The translations under genes and the position numbers were made by a program. Below, one piece after another: positions 28,672 through 38,476 of a DNA stretch of 64,000 nucleotides. The DNA is from Pseudoxanthomonas sp. CF385 (GTDB taxonomy: Bacteria > Pseudomonadota > Gammaproteobacteria > Xanthomonadales > Xanthomonadaceae), in the NCBI RefSeq assembly GCF_900104255.1, contig NZ_FNKZ01000003.1, positions 186,001 through 250,000 on the forward strand, given 5' to 3'. The notes under the pieces are model-generated. The model did no database searches. It saw nothing but the letters and a program-made list of their open reading frames with translations, and was not told the DNA's origin. Numbering within the stretch: position 1 is the first letter of the stretch; each line of letters begins with the position of its first letter.

Positions 28672-28707
28672 CCCTCACGCTCCCACCGCACCCGCAAGGA
28701 GTCTTCC

Positions 28708-29928
28708 ATGGCATTCAACAGCTCGCTGTCCGGCATGAGGGCGGCCAATGCCGACCTCAACGTCACCTCGCACAACATCGCCAACGTCAACACGACCGGC
28801 TTCAAGGAGTCGCGCGCGGAGTTCGCCGAGGTGTTCTCCACCACCGGTTACGGCCTGACGCGCAACAGCATCGGCGCCGGCGTGCGCCTGACCAATGTCG
28901 CCCAGCAGTTCTCCCAGGGCGACATCAACCAGACCGGCCGTTACCTGGACATGGCGATCGATCGCGAAGGCTTCTTCACGGTCAGCAACAACGGCACCAA
29001 CGTCTACACGCGCGCGGGCAACTTCCAGCGCGATCCCAACGGCTACGTGACCACGCCGGAAGGCTATCGCCTGCAGGTGTTCCCGCCGCGCGCCGACGGC
29101 GTCGGCTTCGACACCGGCAACATGACCGATCTGCGCCTGCTGACCACCGACAGCCCGCCTTCGCCGACCACCAACGTCGAACTGGGCGTCACCCTGCCCG
29201 GCAACGCGGCGCAGCCGACGATCACGCCGTTCTCGCCGGCCGACAGCGCCAGCTACAACGAGACCACCTCGGTCACCGTGTACGACTCGCTGGGCGTGGC
29301 CCACCAGCAGACCGTCTACTACGTGAAGACGCCCAACCCGAACGAGTGGAACATGCACGTCTACGTCGACGGCACTTCGATGGGCGCGGCGACCACGGTG
29401 CAGTTCGACAACAACGGCGCGCTGACCACGCCGGCCAATGGCCAGGTCGCCCTGGCGCCGTTCACGCCGAGCACCGGCGCCGGCGTGCTGAACATGACGC
29501 TCAACATCAGCGGCACCACCCAGTACGGCGAACAGTTCTCCAAGCGCATCCAGAACCAGGACGGCTACGCCACCGGCAAGCTCAACGAGTTCAGCGTGTC
29601 CGAAACCGGCGTCGTCTACGCCCGCTACTCGAACGGCGAAGACCGTGCGCTGGGCCAGGTCGCGCTGGCCAACTTCTCCAACCCGCAGGGCCTGGTCTCG
29701 CAGGGCAACAACACCTGGACGCACAGCTACGCGTCGGGCGATCCGCGCATCGGCGCGCCGGGCACGTCGGACTTCGGCCAGGTGGCCTCGGGCGCGCTCG
29801 AGTCCTCGACGGTCGACCTGACCGAGCAGTTGGTCAACATGATCGTGGCGCAGCGCAATTTCCAGGCGAACTCGCAGGCGCTGTCCACCCAGGACCAGAT
29901 CACCCAGGCCGTGATCAACATCCGCTGA
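28708..29928 (+). CDS. flgE: Flagellar hook protein FlgE
   Basis: A 406-aa hook subunit. It starts with FNSSLSGMRAANADLNVTSHNIANVNTTGFK and ends with VNMIVAQRNFQANSQALSTQDQITQAVINIR, the paired D0 helices of hook proteins. The central region contains the FlgE D2-type segment (about 160-290). The length is usual for the family. It lies 36 nt after flgD and 28 nt before flgF. Confidence 0.95.
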   Translation: MAFNSSLSGMRAANADLNVTSHNIANVNTTGFKESRAEFAEVFSTTGYGLTRNSIGAGVRLTNVAQQFSQGDINQTGRYLDMAIDREGFFTVSNNGTNVYTRAGNFQRDPNGYVTTPEGYRLQVFPPRADGVGFDTGNMTDLRLLTTDSPPSPTTNVELGVTLPGNAAQPTITPFSPADSASYNETTSVTVYDSLGVAHQQTVYYVKTPNPNEWNMHVYVDGTSMGAATTVQFDNNGALTTPANGQVALAPFTPSTGAGVLNMTLNISGTTQYGEQFSKRIQNQDGYATGKLNEFSVSETGVVYARYSNGEDRALGQVALANFSNPQGLVSQGNNTWTHSYASGDPRIGAPGTSDFGQVASGALESSTVDLTEQLVNMIVAQRNFQANSQALSTQDQITQAVINIR

Positions 29929-29956
29929 CGCGGCACACGCCGACGGAGACTGACGC

Positions 29957-30709
29957 ATGGACAAGGCCCTCTATGTCGCGATGACCGGTGCACGCGCCTC
30001 GCTGCAGGCGCAGGGCACCGTGTCGCACAACCTGGCCAACGTGGACACCAAGGGATTCAAGGCCGCACTGGCCGGCACCGAGGCGTTCAAGATCCAGGGC
30101 CCGGGATTCCCGTCGCGGGTGGACGCGGTGCTGATCGATCCGGGCTTCGACGGCCGGACCGGTTCGCAGATGGTCACCGGGCGTTCGCTCGATGTCTCGC
30201 TGCAGCCCAACCGCTGGATGGCCGTGCAGGCCGCCGATGGCGGCACGGCGTACACGCGCAACGGCGAGCTGAACGTCACGCCGAACGGCCAGCTGGTCAC
30301 CGCCGGCGGTCGTGCGGTGCTGGACGAGAACGGCAATCCGATCGCGGTGCCGCCGGCGCAGTCCATCGACATCGGCGCCGACGGCACGGTCTCGATCGTG
30401 CCGCAGGGCGAAGGTCCGCAGACGATGGCGGTCGTGGGCCGCATGCGCCTCGTGGAAGCGGCGCAGTCGCAGCTTGCTCGCGGCGGCGACGGTCTGATGC
30501 GCCCCTCCGATCCGCAAGCCCCTGCACTTCCCACGGCCACCGGCAACAGCCTGACGATGGGGGTGCTGGAAGGCAGCAACGTGGACGCTGCCGGTGCGCT
30601 GGTGCAGATGATCCAGTTGCAGCGGCAGTTCGAGATGCAGGTGAAGGTCATCCGCACGGGCGACGAGATGGCGCAGTCGTCGAACCAGCTGTTGCGCCTC
30701 GGCGGCTGA
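29957..30709 (+). CDS. flgF: Flagellar basal-body rod protein FlgF
   Basis: A 250-aa rod protein. It has the N-terminal motif LYVAMTGARASLQAQGTVSHNLANVDTKGFK and the C-terminal NVDAAGALVQMIQLQRQFEMQVKVI. It closely parallels FlgG, as expected. It is the last gene before the ~830-bp gene-free region that splits the flg operon. Confidence 0.95.
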   Translation: MDKALYVAMTGARASLQAQGTVSHNLANVDTKGFKAALAGTEAFKIQGPGFPSRVDAVLIDPGFDGRTGSQMVTGRSLDVSLQPNRWMAVQAADGGTAYTRNGELNVTPNGQLVTAGGRAVLDENGNPIAVPPAQSIDIGADGTVSIVPQGEGPQTMAVVGRMRLVEAAQSQLARGGDGLMRPSDPQAPALPTATGNSLTMGVLEGSNVDAAGALVQMIQLQRQFEMQVKVIRTGDEMAQSSNQLLRLGG

Positions 30710-30719
30710 TGCTTCTCGA

Positions 30720-30758
30720 GCCCCTCTCCCACCGGGAGAGGGGTTGGGGTGAGGGGCA
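30720..30758. repeat. Family B half-repeat after flgF
   Basis: CCCCTCTCCCACCGGGAGAGGGG, a perfect 10-bp hairpin with loop ACC that starts 11 nt after the flgF stop, then TTGGGGTGAGGGG. It could terminate the flgB-flgF message. Confidence 0.75.
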
Positions 30759-30853
30759 ACGGAGTCCGTGTCTTCCCGGGCCTCGAGATGCAGCCGCGCC
30801 CGCTACGTGTTTCGCTCCGATGGCCTTGCGGGCCGGGTCTCCCTCGCTTTGGA

Positions 30854-31346
30854 GATGGTGCCGCTCGCCGCGGGGGCCTTCTTTCTTTGCTTGTGCAAAG
30901 AAAGAAGCAAAGAAACACACCCCAGGCGGCACGCCCTGCGCTTCGCTCCGGGTCCGCGAGCGGGCCGGGAATTTCCGTAAGGCACATCCATGTGCCATAC
31001 GGAAACGCCGTCATCCATGACGGCGCCCTACGGGTTTTACCCGGCCCACTCACCGCGCCTCATGGGGACCCGAAGGCAAGCAAAAGCAAAGCTGCAGCCT
31101 CGGATGTCTCAGACGTGGCTCTTGGGGCCCCTGAGGTCCGGCAGTCACGGCGGGTAAAACCCCGCAGGGGCGGCGCACAAGGATGTGCGCCGTTTTCGTA
31201 CGGGGCAGGATGCCCCGCACGAAAATTCCCGCCGGGACTGCGAACCCGCCGCGCAGCGGCGGGCGGACCGCCGGGGGGTGTTTCTTTTGCCTACTTTTCT
31301 TTGCACAAGCAAAGAAAAGTAGGGCCTCCGCGGCAAGCGGCACCAT
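30854..31346. repeat. Large inverted element of covarying hairpins between flgF and flgG
   Basis: Two inverted arms (30854-31042 and 31152-31346) flank a ~109-bp spacer. Each arm carries the same series. (a) A long stem around GCAAAG: CTTTCTTTGC-TTGT-GCAAAGAAAG at 30881-30904, and a 14-bp stem with loop ACAA at 31291-31322. (b) A two-part hairpin: TTCCGTA...TACGGAA enclosing GGCACA-TCCA-TGTGCC at 30973-31004, and TTTTCGT...ACGAAAA enclosing GGGGCA-GGA-TGCCCC at 31193-31225. (c) GCCGTCA-TCCA-TGACGGC at 31007-31024, and GGCGCACA-AGGA-TGTGCGCC at 31172-31191. Stem bases differ between arms while pairing and loop motif are kept. The remaining sequence from 30759 to 31460 has no credible gene; short open frames there follow the palindromes. 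Confidence 0.8.
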
Positions 31347-31460
31347 GTCTGAAACGCCAAGACATCTCCGGCTCCGCCGCCCGTCATCTTTCCGCCGCGC
31401 AACCGTGACCCCCGTCGCATCCCCCGCCCGGCGCCCGCGCCGGACTTACGACACCCGTTT

Positions 31461-31476
31461 CGGCACAGGACTTGCC
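31461..31476 (+). promoter_or_regulatory. Sigma-54-like promoter for flgG
   Basis: CGGCACAGGACTTGCC: GG-N10-GC spacing with TGGCAC changed at the first base and TTGC kept. It lies 62 nt before the flgG ATG and would re-start transcription after the inserted element. Confidence 0.65.
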
Positions 31477-31537
31477 TGAGAGGGGGCGAGGAACCGTATC
31501 GCACGGTTCCACCCCTTTACCCGCGAGGAACCACGCC

Positions 31538-32323
31538 ATGAACCAAGCCCTCTGGGTCGCCAAGACCGGACTGGACGCGCAACAGACGCGCATGTCCGTG
31601 GTCTCCAACAACCTGGCGAACACCAACACCACCGGCTTCAAGCGCGACCGCGCCAGCTTCGAAGACCTCCTTTACCAACAGGTGCGCCAGCCCGGCGGCT
31701 CCACCTCCTCGCAGACCCAACTGCCGTCCGGCCTGCAGCTCGGCACCGGCGTGCGCGTCGTGTCGACCTCCAAGGACTTCCAGCAGGGCAACCCGCAGCA
31801 GACCGGGCGCTCGCTGGACGTCATGGTCAACGGCCGCGGCTTCTTCGAAGTGCTGCTGCCCGACGGCTCGCCGGCCTACACCCGCGACGGCTCGTTCCAG
31901 ATCAACGCCCAGGGCGAACTGGTCACCAACAGCGGCTACCCCGTGCAGCCCGGCATCCAGGTACCCGAAGGCGCGCAGTCGATGACCATCGGCGCCGACG
32001 GCACCGTCAGCGTGACGATGGCCGGCCAGGCGCAGGCGCTGGAGATCGGCTCGCTGACGCTGACCGATTTCGTCAATCCGTCGGGCCTGCAGGCCAAGGG
32101 CGAGAACCTCTACGTCGAAACCACCGCCTCCGGTCCTGCGCAGAACGGCACGCCCGGCTTGAACGGCCTGGGCAGCGTCGTGCAGGGCTCGCTGGAAGGC
32201 TCCAACGTCAACGTCGTGGAAGAGCTGGTGAGCATGATCGAAACCCAGCGCGCCTACGAAATGAACGCCAAGGCCATCTCCACCACCGACTCCATGCTCG
32301 GTTACCTCAACAACAACGTCTGA
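31538..32323 (+). CDS. flgG: Flagellar distal rod protein FlgG
   Basis: A 261-aa distal rod subunit. It has the N-terminal motif [33 protein letters not shown] and the C-terminal [25 protein letters not shown], both diagnostic. The ATG at 31538 follows a GAGGAA ribosome site and gives the usual length; upstream open frame has no FlgG similarity. It leads the flgGHIJKL group. Confidence 0.95.
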   Translation: MNQALWVAKTGLDAQQTRMSVVSNNLANTNTTGFKRDRASFEDLLYQQVRQPGGSTSSQTQLPSGLQLGTGVRVVSTSKDFQQGNPQQTGRSLDVMVNGRGFFEVLLPDGSPAYTRDGSFQINAQGELVTNSGYPVQPGIQVPEGAQSMTIGADGTVSVTMAGQAQALEIGSLTLTDFVNPSGLQAKGENLYVETTASGPAQNGTPGLNGLGSVVQGSLEGSNVNVVEELVSMIETQRAYEMNAKAISTTDSMLGYLNNNV

Positions 32324-32361
32324 TCCGCCTGACGCCCCCACGAGACACCACGAGGCTCGCC

Positions 32362-33048
32362 ATGAAGCGCTCCACGTCCGCCACTACCCTCGCCTGCGCC
32401 CTGGTCCTGTTGCCGGGTTGCGCGCGCTATTACGGCGACGTGCGTCCCTACGCACCGATGCAGCCCATCCAGCCGGTCGTCGCCGCGCAGGCGCCGGCCA
32501 CCGCGGGTTCGATCTACCGCGCCGGCCCGGGCCTGAACCTGTATGCCGACCGCCGCGCACGCGACGTGGGCGACCTGCTGACGATCAACCTGGTGGAGAA
32601 CACCACCGCGCAGACCTCGGCCACGACCTCCGTGGACAAGCAGAGCGAAGTCAGCCTGGCCGCACCGAACATCGCCGGTGCGCCGGTCACCCTCAACGGC
32701 CGCGACATCCTCAGTGCGTCGATCAATGGCGACCGCGGCTTCAGCGGCGCCGGCAACAGCGCGCAGAGCAACAAGCTGCAGGGCAGCGTGACGGTCACCG
32801 TGATCCAGCGCCTGCCCAACGGCAACCTGGTCGTGCAGGGCCAGAAGAACATGCGCCTGAACCAGGGCGACGAGATGGTGCAGATCCAGGGCATCGTCCG
32901 TCCGGCCGACATCAACCCGGACAACAGCATCTCCTCCGGCAAGGTCGCCGACGCGCGCATCGCCTACGGCGGCCGCGGCGCGATCGCGCAGTCCAACTCG
33001 ATGGGTTGGCTGGGCCGCTTCTTCAACTCTCCGATCTTCCCGAACTGA
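32362..33048 (+). CDS. flgH: Flagellar L-ring protein FlgH
   Basis: A 228-aa outer-membrane lipoprotein. The signal peptide ends in the lipobox LPGC (Cys20). The body contains [22 protein letters not shown] and [21 protein letters not shown], the FlgH core, and it ends [17 protein letters not shown]. It forms the outer-membrane bushing of the basal body. Confidence 0.95.
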   Translation: MKRSTSATTLACALVLLPGCARYYGDVRPYAPMQPIQPVVAAQAPATAGSIYRAGPGLNLYADRRARDVGDLLTINLVENTTAQTSATTSVDKQSEVSLAAPNIAGAPVTLNGRDILSASINGDRGFSGAGNSAQSNKLQGSVTVTVIQRLPNGNLVVQGQKNMRLNQGDEMVQIQGIVRPADINPDNSISSGKVADARIAYGGRGAIAQSNSMGWLGRFFNSPIFPN

Positions 33049-33058
33049 GCCGCGCGCC

Positions 33059-34240
33059 ATGGACACGCCGAACGCCGAACGTTCCAACGCTGCGCCGTCG
33101 AAGAAGCCGCGCCGCATCGACACCTACACGCTGCTGGGCCTGCTGGCTTGGATCGGCCTGGTGCTGATCTGCCTGGCGCCGGCCGCGCGCGCCGAGCGCA
33201 TCAAGGATCTCGCCCAGGTCGGCGGCGTGCGCAGCAACCCGCTGGTCGGCTACGGCCTGGTCGTGGGCCTGGATGGCACCGGCGACCGCACCAGCCAGGC
33301 GCCTTTCACCGTGCAGAGCCTGAAGAACATGCTGGGCGAGCTGGGCGTCAACGTCCCGGCCAACGTCAATCCGCAGCTGAAGAACGTCGCCGCCGTGGCC
33401 ATCCACGCCGACCTGCCCGCCTTCGCCAAGCCGGGCCAGCCGATCGACATCACCGTGTCCTCGATCGGCAACGCCACCTCGCTGCGTGGCGGCAGTCTGC
33501 TGATGGCGCCGCTGCGCGGTGCCGATGGCGAGGTCTATGCGATCGCCCAGGGCAACCTGGTGGTCGGCGGCTTCGGCGCGCAGGGCAAAGACGGCTCGCG
33601 CGTGTCGGTCAACGTGCCCAGCGTCGGCCGCATCCCGAACGGCGCCACCGTCGAGCGCGCGATCCCCAATGCGCTGGATAGCGGCGAAGGCACCATCACG
33701 CTGAACCTGCATCGCGCCGACTTCACCACGGTGTCGCGCATGGTCGCGGCGCTGGAACAGAATTTCGGCGCCGGCAATGCCTACGCGCTGGATGCCGTTA
33801 CCGTCGCCGTGCGCGCACCGGCGGACATCTCGCGCCGGGTGAATTTCCTCGCCCAGATCGAGAACCTGGAACTCACCCCCGGCAGCGCGCCGGCGAAAGT
33901 CATCGTCAACGCCCGCACGGGCACCGTGGTGATCGGCGCGCAGGTGCAGGTGATGCCGGCGGCGGTGACGCACGGTTCGTTGACGGTGACGATCACCGAA
34001 TCGGCGAACGTCAGCCAGCCGAACGAATTCTCCCGCGGCGGCACCACCGTGGTGACCCCGCAGTCCAGCGTCTCGGTCAGCCAGGAAGGCAACCGCATGT
34101 TCAAGTTCGAGGGCGGCACGTCGCTGGACGAGATCGTCCGCGCGGTGAACGAAGTCGGCGCCGCGCCCGGCGACCTGATCGCGATCCTGGAAGCCCTGAA
34201 GCAGGCCGGCGCCTTGCGCGCGGAGCTCGAGGTGATCTGA
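33059..34240 (+). CDS. flgI: Flagellar P-ring protein FlgI
   Basis: A 393-aa periplasmic protein. An N-terminal charged stretch is followed by a hydrophobic signal (about 22-44, ending PAARA). The mature part begins [26 protein letters not shown], the FlgI signature, and ends with [27 protein letters not shown]. It forms the ring in the peptidoglycan layer, chaperoned by FlgA. The unusually long n-region of about 20 residues could mean a later start, but no better ATG is seen. Confidence 0.95.
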   Translation: MDTPNAERSNAAPSKKPRRIDTYTLLGLLAWIGLVLICLAPAARAERIKDLAQVGGVRSNPLVGYGLVVGLDGTGDRTSQAPFTVQSLKNMLGELGVNVPANVNPQLKNVAAVAIHADLPAFAKPGQPIDITVSSIGNATSLRGGSLLMAPLRGADGEVYAIAQGNLVVGGFGAQGKDGSRVSVNVPSVGRIPNGATVERAIPNALDSGEGTITLNLHRADFTTVSRMVAALEQNFGAGNAYALDAVTVAVRAPADISRRVNFLAQIENLELTPGSAPAKVIVNARTGTVVIGAQVQVMPAAVTHGSLTVTITESANVSQPNEFSRGGTTVVTPQSSVSVSQEGNRMFKFEGGTSLDEIVRAVNEVGAAPGDLIAILEALKQAGALRAELEVI

Positions 34241-34241
34241 C

Positions 34242-35306
34242 ATGGCCAGTGCTCCGCTCAGCGCCCTCAATCCCTCGCTGCCGCTAGCCGACGCCGGCGC
34301 GAAGGCCGACAACGCGCGCATCCACGAGGTCGCGCGCAAGCTCGAGGGCCAGTTCGCACAGATGATGATCAAGTGCATGCGCGAGGCGGGCTTCGGCGAT
34401 TCGCTGTTTCCGGGCGAGAATCAGGTCTTCCGCGACATGTACGACCAGCAGATCGCCACCGCGATGTCGCAGGGCCGCGGCCTGGGCCTGGCCCCGATGA
34501 TCGCGCGCCAGCTGGGCGCCACCGACGCGGCCACGCCCGCCGTACCCGCCACAACCGCGCTGTCGGCGTACAAGCGTCTGCTGCCGGGCACCGATGCCGA
34601 TTCCATGCTCGACGCGATCGCCGGCCGCGGCATCGGCAGCCGCGATACGCAGGGCGGCGCGTCGATGCCGGACACGATCACCCTCGACACCATCACCGTG
34701 CGCCCGGATGCGGCGTGCGATGAGGTCGAACAGGTCGCCTCGGCCGACCCGTCCCAGTACGCCCGCAACACGCCGGAGCGTTTCGTCGCCGAGATCTGGG
34801 GCCACGCGCAGAAGGCCGCCAAGGAACTGGGTGTGGATCCGCGCGCGCTGGTCGCACAGGCGGCGCTGGAGACCGGCTGGGGCAAGCGCCAGATCAAGAC
34901 CGGCGAAGGCGGCAGCGCGCACAACCTGTTCGGCATCAAGGCCACGGGCTGGAAGGGCGAACGCGCGCGCAGCGCCACGCATGAGTACACCAACGGCGTG
35001 AAGCATTCGGAGACCGCGGACTTCCGCGCCTACGCTTCGCCCGCCGAAAGCTTCGCCGACTACGTGCGGATGCTGAAGAACAACCCGCGTTACCAGCAGG
35101 CGCTGTCGGCCGGCAAGGACATCGTGGGCTTCGCCCGTGGCCTGCAGCGCGCCGGCTACGCCACCGATCCGACCTACGCCAACAAGATCGCCTCCATCGC
35201 CAATGGCCCCACGCTCGGCAAGGTGCTGTCGGCGATCGGTACCACGGTGGGTGGCCCGGTCGGCAACGTCGTGGGCAACGCCATCGGCAACGCGCTGCGG
35301 CGCTGA
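34242..35306 (+). CDS. flgJ: Flagellar rod-cap/peptidoglycan hydrolase FlgJ
   Basis: A 354-aa two-domain protein. The rod-binding domain (about 25-110) contains EVARKLEGQFAQMMIKCMREA and QQIATAMSQGRGLGLAPMIARQL. A linker follows, then a glucosaminidase domain (about 180-325) with the catalytic Glu in LVAQAALETGWGK and the YTNGVKHSETADFRAYASP motif. It opens the cell wall for rod growth. The C-terminal 30 residues (VGGPVGNVVGNAIGNALRR) form a Gly-rich amphipathic tail beyond the usual end. It starts 1 nt after the flgI stop. Confidence 0.95.
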   Translation: MASAPLSALNPSLPLADAGAKADNARIHEVARKLEGQFAQMMIKCMREAGFGDSLFPGENQVFRDMYDQQIATAMSQGRGLGLAPMIARQLGATDAATPAVPATTALSAYKRLLPGTDADSMLDAIAGRGIGSRDTQGGASMPDTITLDTITVRPDAACDEVEQVASADPSQYARNTPERFVAEIWGHAQKAAKELGVDPRALVAQAALETGWGKRQIKTGEGGSAHNLFGIKATGWKGERARSATHEYTNGVKHSETADFRAYASPAESFADYVRMLKNNPRYQQALSAGKDIVGFARGLQRAGYATDPTYANKIASIANGPTLGKVLSAIGTTVGGPVGNVVGNAIGNALRR

Positions 35307-35320
35307 CCAGGGGATAACGC

Positions 35321-37201
35321 ATGTCGAACCTACTCGCCACCGGCAGCAGTGCTCTGATCGCCTTCCAGCGGGCGCTGTCCACCGTCGGCCACAACGTCGC
35401 CAACATCAACACGCCGGGCTATTCGCGCCAGCGCACCGAATTCGAAGCGCGCGATGGCACCTACTTCGGCTACGGCTACCAGGGCAACGGCGTGCAGATC
35501 GTCGACGTGCGCCGGATGGCCGATTCGCTGGCGACCTCGCGCCTGCTCGACAGCGGCGGCGAACTCTCGCGCCTGCAGCAGTTGTCCGTGATGTCGACGC
35601 GCCTGGACCAGCTGTTCTCGGAGAAAGCCACCGGCATCAGCGCGCCGTGGTCGAGCTTCTTCGATTCGGTCAACGCCCTGTCGTCCAACGCCGCCGGTTC
35701 GGCCGACCGCGAAAGCGTGCTCGCGCAGGCCAATGCGCTGGTCACCCGTTTCCGCCAGATCGACCAGCACCTGGACGGCCTGGATACCGAGGTCAACGCC
35801 GGCCTCACCGCCGCCACCGGCGAAGTCAACCGGCTGGCCAAGGAAATCGCCCAGCTCAACGGCCAGATCGGCGGCAGCAGCAGCCCGTCGGGCGACCTGC
35901 TCGACCGCCGCGACCAGCTGATCAGCGAACTCGTCGCCTTCACCGGCGGCAATGCGATCACCCAGGACGGCGGCCTCGTCAACGTATTCAGCGCCGGCGG
36001 CCAGCCGCTGGTGGTGGGCACCTCGGCCAGCACGCTGGTGACCGTCGCCGATCCGTACCGGCCGGAACGGCTGCAGGTCGCGCTGGAAACCAACGGCCAG
36101 CGCGTGACGCTCGACAAGCGCGCGCTCGGCGGCCAGATCGGCGGCCTGGTCGAATTCCGCACCACCGTGCTGGATCCGGCGATGGCCGAACTCGGCCGCA
36201 TCGCCACCTCGCTCGCGCAGACCTTCAACGAAGGCCACCGCGCGGGCATGGACCAGTACGGCCAGATGGGCGCGGACTTCTTTACCCTGCCCGCACCGCG
36301 CATCTCTTCCAACGCCAACAACACCGGCAACGCCAATCTGACCACCTCGGTCGGCCGCACCGCGGGCCTCAATGCGCAAAACGTGCTGCTGCGCTTCGAC
36401 GGCACGGGCTGGGTCGCGACACATCCGGACACGGGCGCCAGCATCCCGATGACGGGCACCGGTACCGCCGCCGATCCGCTGGTGGTCAACGGCATCGAAG
36501 TCGTCCTCGCCTCCGGCACGCCGGCGACGAACGACCGCTTCCTGCTGCAGCCCACCGCCGGTGCGGCCGGCGCCCTGAGCGTGGCGATCACCGACCCCAG
36601 CCGCATCGCCGCGGCGACGCCGGTGAAGGCGACCACCGACCTGGCCAACACCGGCAGCGGCAAGCTCAGCGGCCTGAAGGTCACCGATGCCGCCAACGCG
36701 GGCCTGCTGACGCCCGTCGACATCGAGTTCATCGACGCCACGCAATACACGATCAATGGCACCGGTCCGTTCGCCTACACGCCGGGCCAGACCATCGCCT
36801 ACAACGGCTGGAGCGTGGTCCTGGACGGCGCGCCCGCCGCCGGCGACACCTTCAACGTGGGCCCCACCGGCGCCAATTCCAGCGACAACGGCAACGCCAA
36901 GCTGCTGTCCAATCTCGACGATGCACGCGTACTCAACGGCGGCACGCTGACGCTCAATGGCGCGATCGGCGGGCTGACCACGCAGGTCGGTTCGGCGGCG
37001 CGCCAGGCGGACTATTCCGCACAGGCGCAGCAGGTCATCCACGACCAGGCGCAGGCCGCGCGCGATGCGGTTTCCGGCGTCAACCTGGACGAGGAAGCCG
37101 CCGACCTGATGCGCCTGCAGCAGGCCTACCAGGCGGCGTCGCAGATCATCGCCACCGCCGACACGCTCTTCCAATCCCTCCTGGCCGCGACCCGCCGATG
37201 A
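35321..37201 (+). CDS. flgK: Flagellar hook-filament junction protein FlgK (HAP1)
   Basis: A 626-aa hook-associated protein. The N-terminal motif STVGHNVANINTPGYSRQRTEFEAR (about 21-45) and the C-terminal VNLDEEAADLMRLQQAYQAASQIIATADTLF are diagnostic. The middle is variable, as in other FlgK proteins. FlgN is the expected export chaperone. The stop overlaps flgL by 4 nt. Confidence 0.95.
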   Translation: MSNLLATGSSALIAFQRALSTVGHNVANINTPGYSRQRTEFEARDGTYFGYGYQGNGVQIVDVRRMADSLATSRLLDSGGELSRLQQLSVMSTRLDQLFSEKATGISAPWSSFFDSVNALSSNAAGSADRESVLAQANALVTRFRQIDQHLDGLDTEVNAGLTAATGEVNRLAKEIAQLNGQIGGSSSPSGDLLDRRDQLISELVAFTGGNAITQDGGLVNVFSAGGQPLVVGTSASTLVTVADPYRPERLQVALETNGQRVTLDKRALGGQIGGLVEFRTTVLDPAMAELGRIATSLAQTFNEGHRAGMDQYGQMGADFFTLPAPRISSNANNTGNANLTTSVGRTAGLNAQNVLLRFDGTGWVATHPDTGASIPMTGTGTAADPLVVNGIEVVLASGTPATNDRFLLQPTAGAAGALSVAITDPSRIAAATPVKATTDLANTGSGKLSGLKVTDAANAGLLTPVDIEFIDATQYTINGTGPFAYTPGQTIAYNGWSVVLDGAPAAGDTFNVGPTGANSSDNGNAKLLSNLDDARVLNGGTLTLNGAIGGLTTQVGSAARQADYSAQAQQVIHDQAQAARDAVSGVNLDEEAADLMRLQQAYQAASQIIATADTLFQSLLAATRR

Positions 37202-38400
37202 ACTACCGCATCTCCACCGGCATGATGTACCAGCAGTCGATCACGACGATGCTTGCCAAGCAGGCGAAGCTGGCGCACACCCAGCAGCAGTTGGCCAGCG
37301 GCCAGCGCCTGGTCACCGCGAAGGACGATCCCGTCGCCGCCGGCACGGCGGTCGGCCTGGACCGCGCCGTGGCCGAACTCGAACGCTTCGGCATGAACGC
37401 GAATGCGGTGCAGAACCGCCTCGGCCTGCAGGAGAACGCGTTGACCCAGGTCGGTGATGCGATGGCGCGCGTCAACGAGCTCGTCATCCAGGCCAACAAC
37501 GCGGCGATGGGCGAAGACAGTCGCAAGGCGATCAGCACGGAACTGAAGGCGATCTACGCCGGCCTGCTCGACCTGGCCAACAGCACCGACGGCGCCGGGC
37601 GCTACCTGTTCGGCGGTACCAGCGACGGCAGTGCACCGTTCGCGATCTCCGGCGGTGGCGTGATCTACAGCGGCGACCAGACCCAGCGGCAGGTGGAAGT
37701 GGCGCCGGACATGTTCGTCGCCGACGCGCTGCCGGGCAGCGAGGTGTTCCTGCGCCTGCGCACCGGCGACGGGCGCATCGACGGCCAGGCCGCCATGGGC
37801 AATACCGGCACCGGCCTGTTGATGGGCTTCAGCGTCACCGATTCCACGGCATGGGACGGCGGCACCTACACGCTCAGCTTCGGTGCCAACGACACGTACC
37901 AGGTACTGGACAGCGGCGGCAATCCGGTCGCCTCCGGCACCTACGCCAAGGGCGAGAGCATCGCGTTCGCCGGCGTGCAGATGAAGATCGACGGGCAACC
38001 GGCCAACGGCGACAGCTTCACCCTGGGGCCTGCCGGCGCGCGCGACATTTTCGCCACGGTGCAGGGCCTGATCACCACGCTGGAAAGCAACCCCACCACC
38101 GACGCGCAACGCGCCGCCATGCAGAACAACCTGCAGGCCGCGATGCGCGACGTCGCCACCGCGCAGGGGAAGATGATCGATGCGCGCGCCAGTGGCGGCG
38201 CGCAGCTGTCCGCCATCGACGACGCGGCGGCGCTGCGCGAGGCCAACAACGTCACCCTGCAGGGCACGCTGTCCACCCTGCGCGATCTGGACTGGGCCGA
38301 GGCCATCGGCCGCTACCAGATGGAAAACACCGCCCTGCAGGCCGCACAGACGGTCTTCATGCAGATGCAGTCGCTGTCGCTGTTCAAGCTGATGGGCTGA
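37198..38400 (+). CDS. flgL: Flagellar hook-filament junction protein FlgL (HAP3)
   Basis: A 400-aa flagellin-like protein. The N-terminal helix region includes YRISTGMMYQQSI and QQLASGQRLVTAKDDPVAAG, and the C-terminal helix includes DWAEAIGRYQMENTALQAAQTVFMQMQSLSLFKLMG. It overlaps the flgK stop (ATGA). It is followed by an intrinsic terminator, so it closes the flg operon here; flagellin genes are not in the window. Confidence 0.95.
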   Translation: MNYRISTGMMYQQSITTMLAKQAKLAHTQQQLASGQRLVTAKDDPVAAGTAVGLDRAVAELERFGMNANAVQNRLGLQENALTQVGDAMARVNELVIQANNAAMGEDSRKAISTELKAIYAGLLDLANSTDGAGRYLFGGTSDGSAPFAISGGGVIYSGDQTQRQVEVAPDMFVADALPGSEVFLRLRTGDGRIDGQAAMGNTGTGLLMGFSVTDSTAWDGGTYTLSFGANDTYQVLDSGGNPVASGTYAKGESIAFAGVQMKIDGQPANGDSFTLGPAGARDIFATVQGLITTLESNPTTDAQRAAMQNNLQAAMRDVATAQGKMIDARASGGAQLSAIDDAAALREANNVTLQGTLSTLRDLDWAEAIGRYQMENTALQAAQTVFMQMQSLSLFKLMG

Positions 38401-38439
38401 CGACGGCGCCCTCCCCCTTTCAAGCAGTCCTTGCCCTCC

Positions 38440-38469
38440 CGCCGCGAACCCTCGCGGCGATTTTTTTTT
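38440..38469 (+). terminator. Rho-independent terminator after flgL
   Basis: CGCCGCGA, loop ACCC, TCGCGGCG, then A and nine T. It is the only hairpin in the window with a long T tract and is a confident transcript end for the flg operon. Confidence 0.9.
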
Positions 38470-38476
38470 GTAGGTG

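Noticed and set aside
30709..31480. Several 60-220-codon frames on both strands in the flgF-flgG gap
   Set aside because: They track the inverted hairpin element, contain translations of its palindromes (for example FFACAKK) and have no ribosome sites or domains. Similar frames are a known source of false genes in this family.
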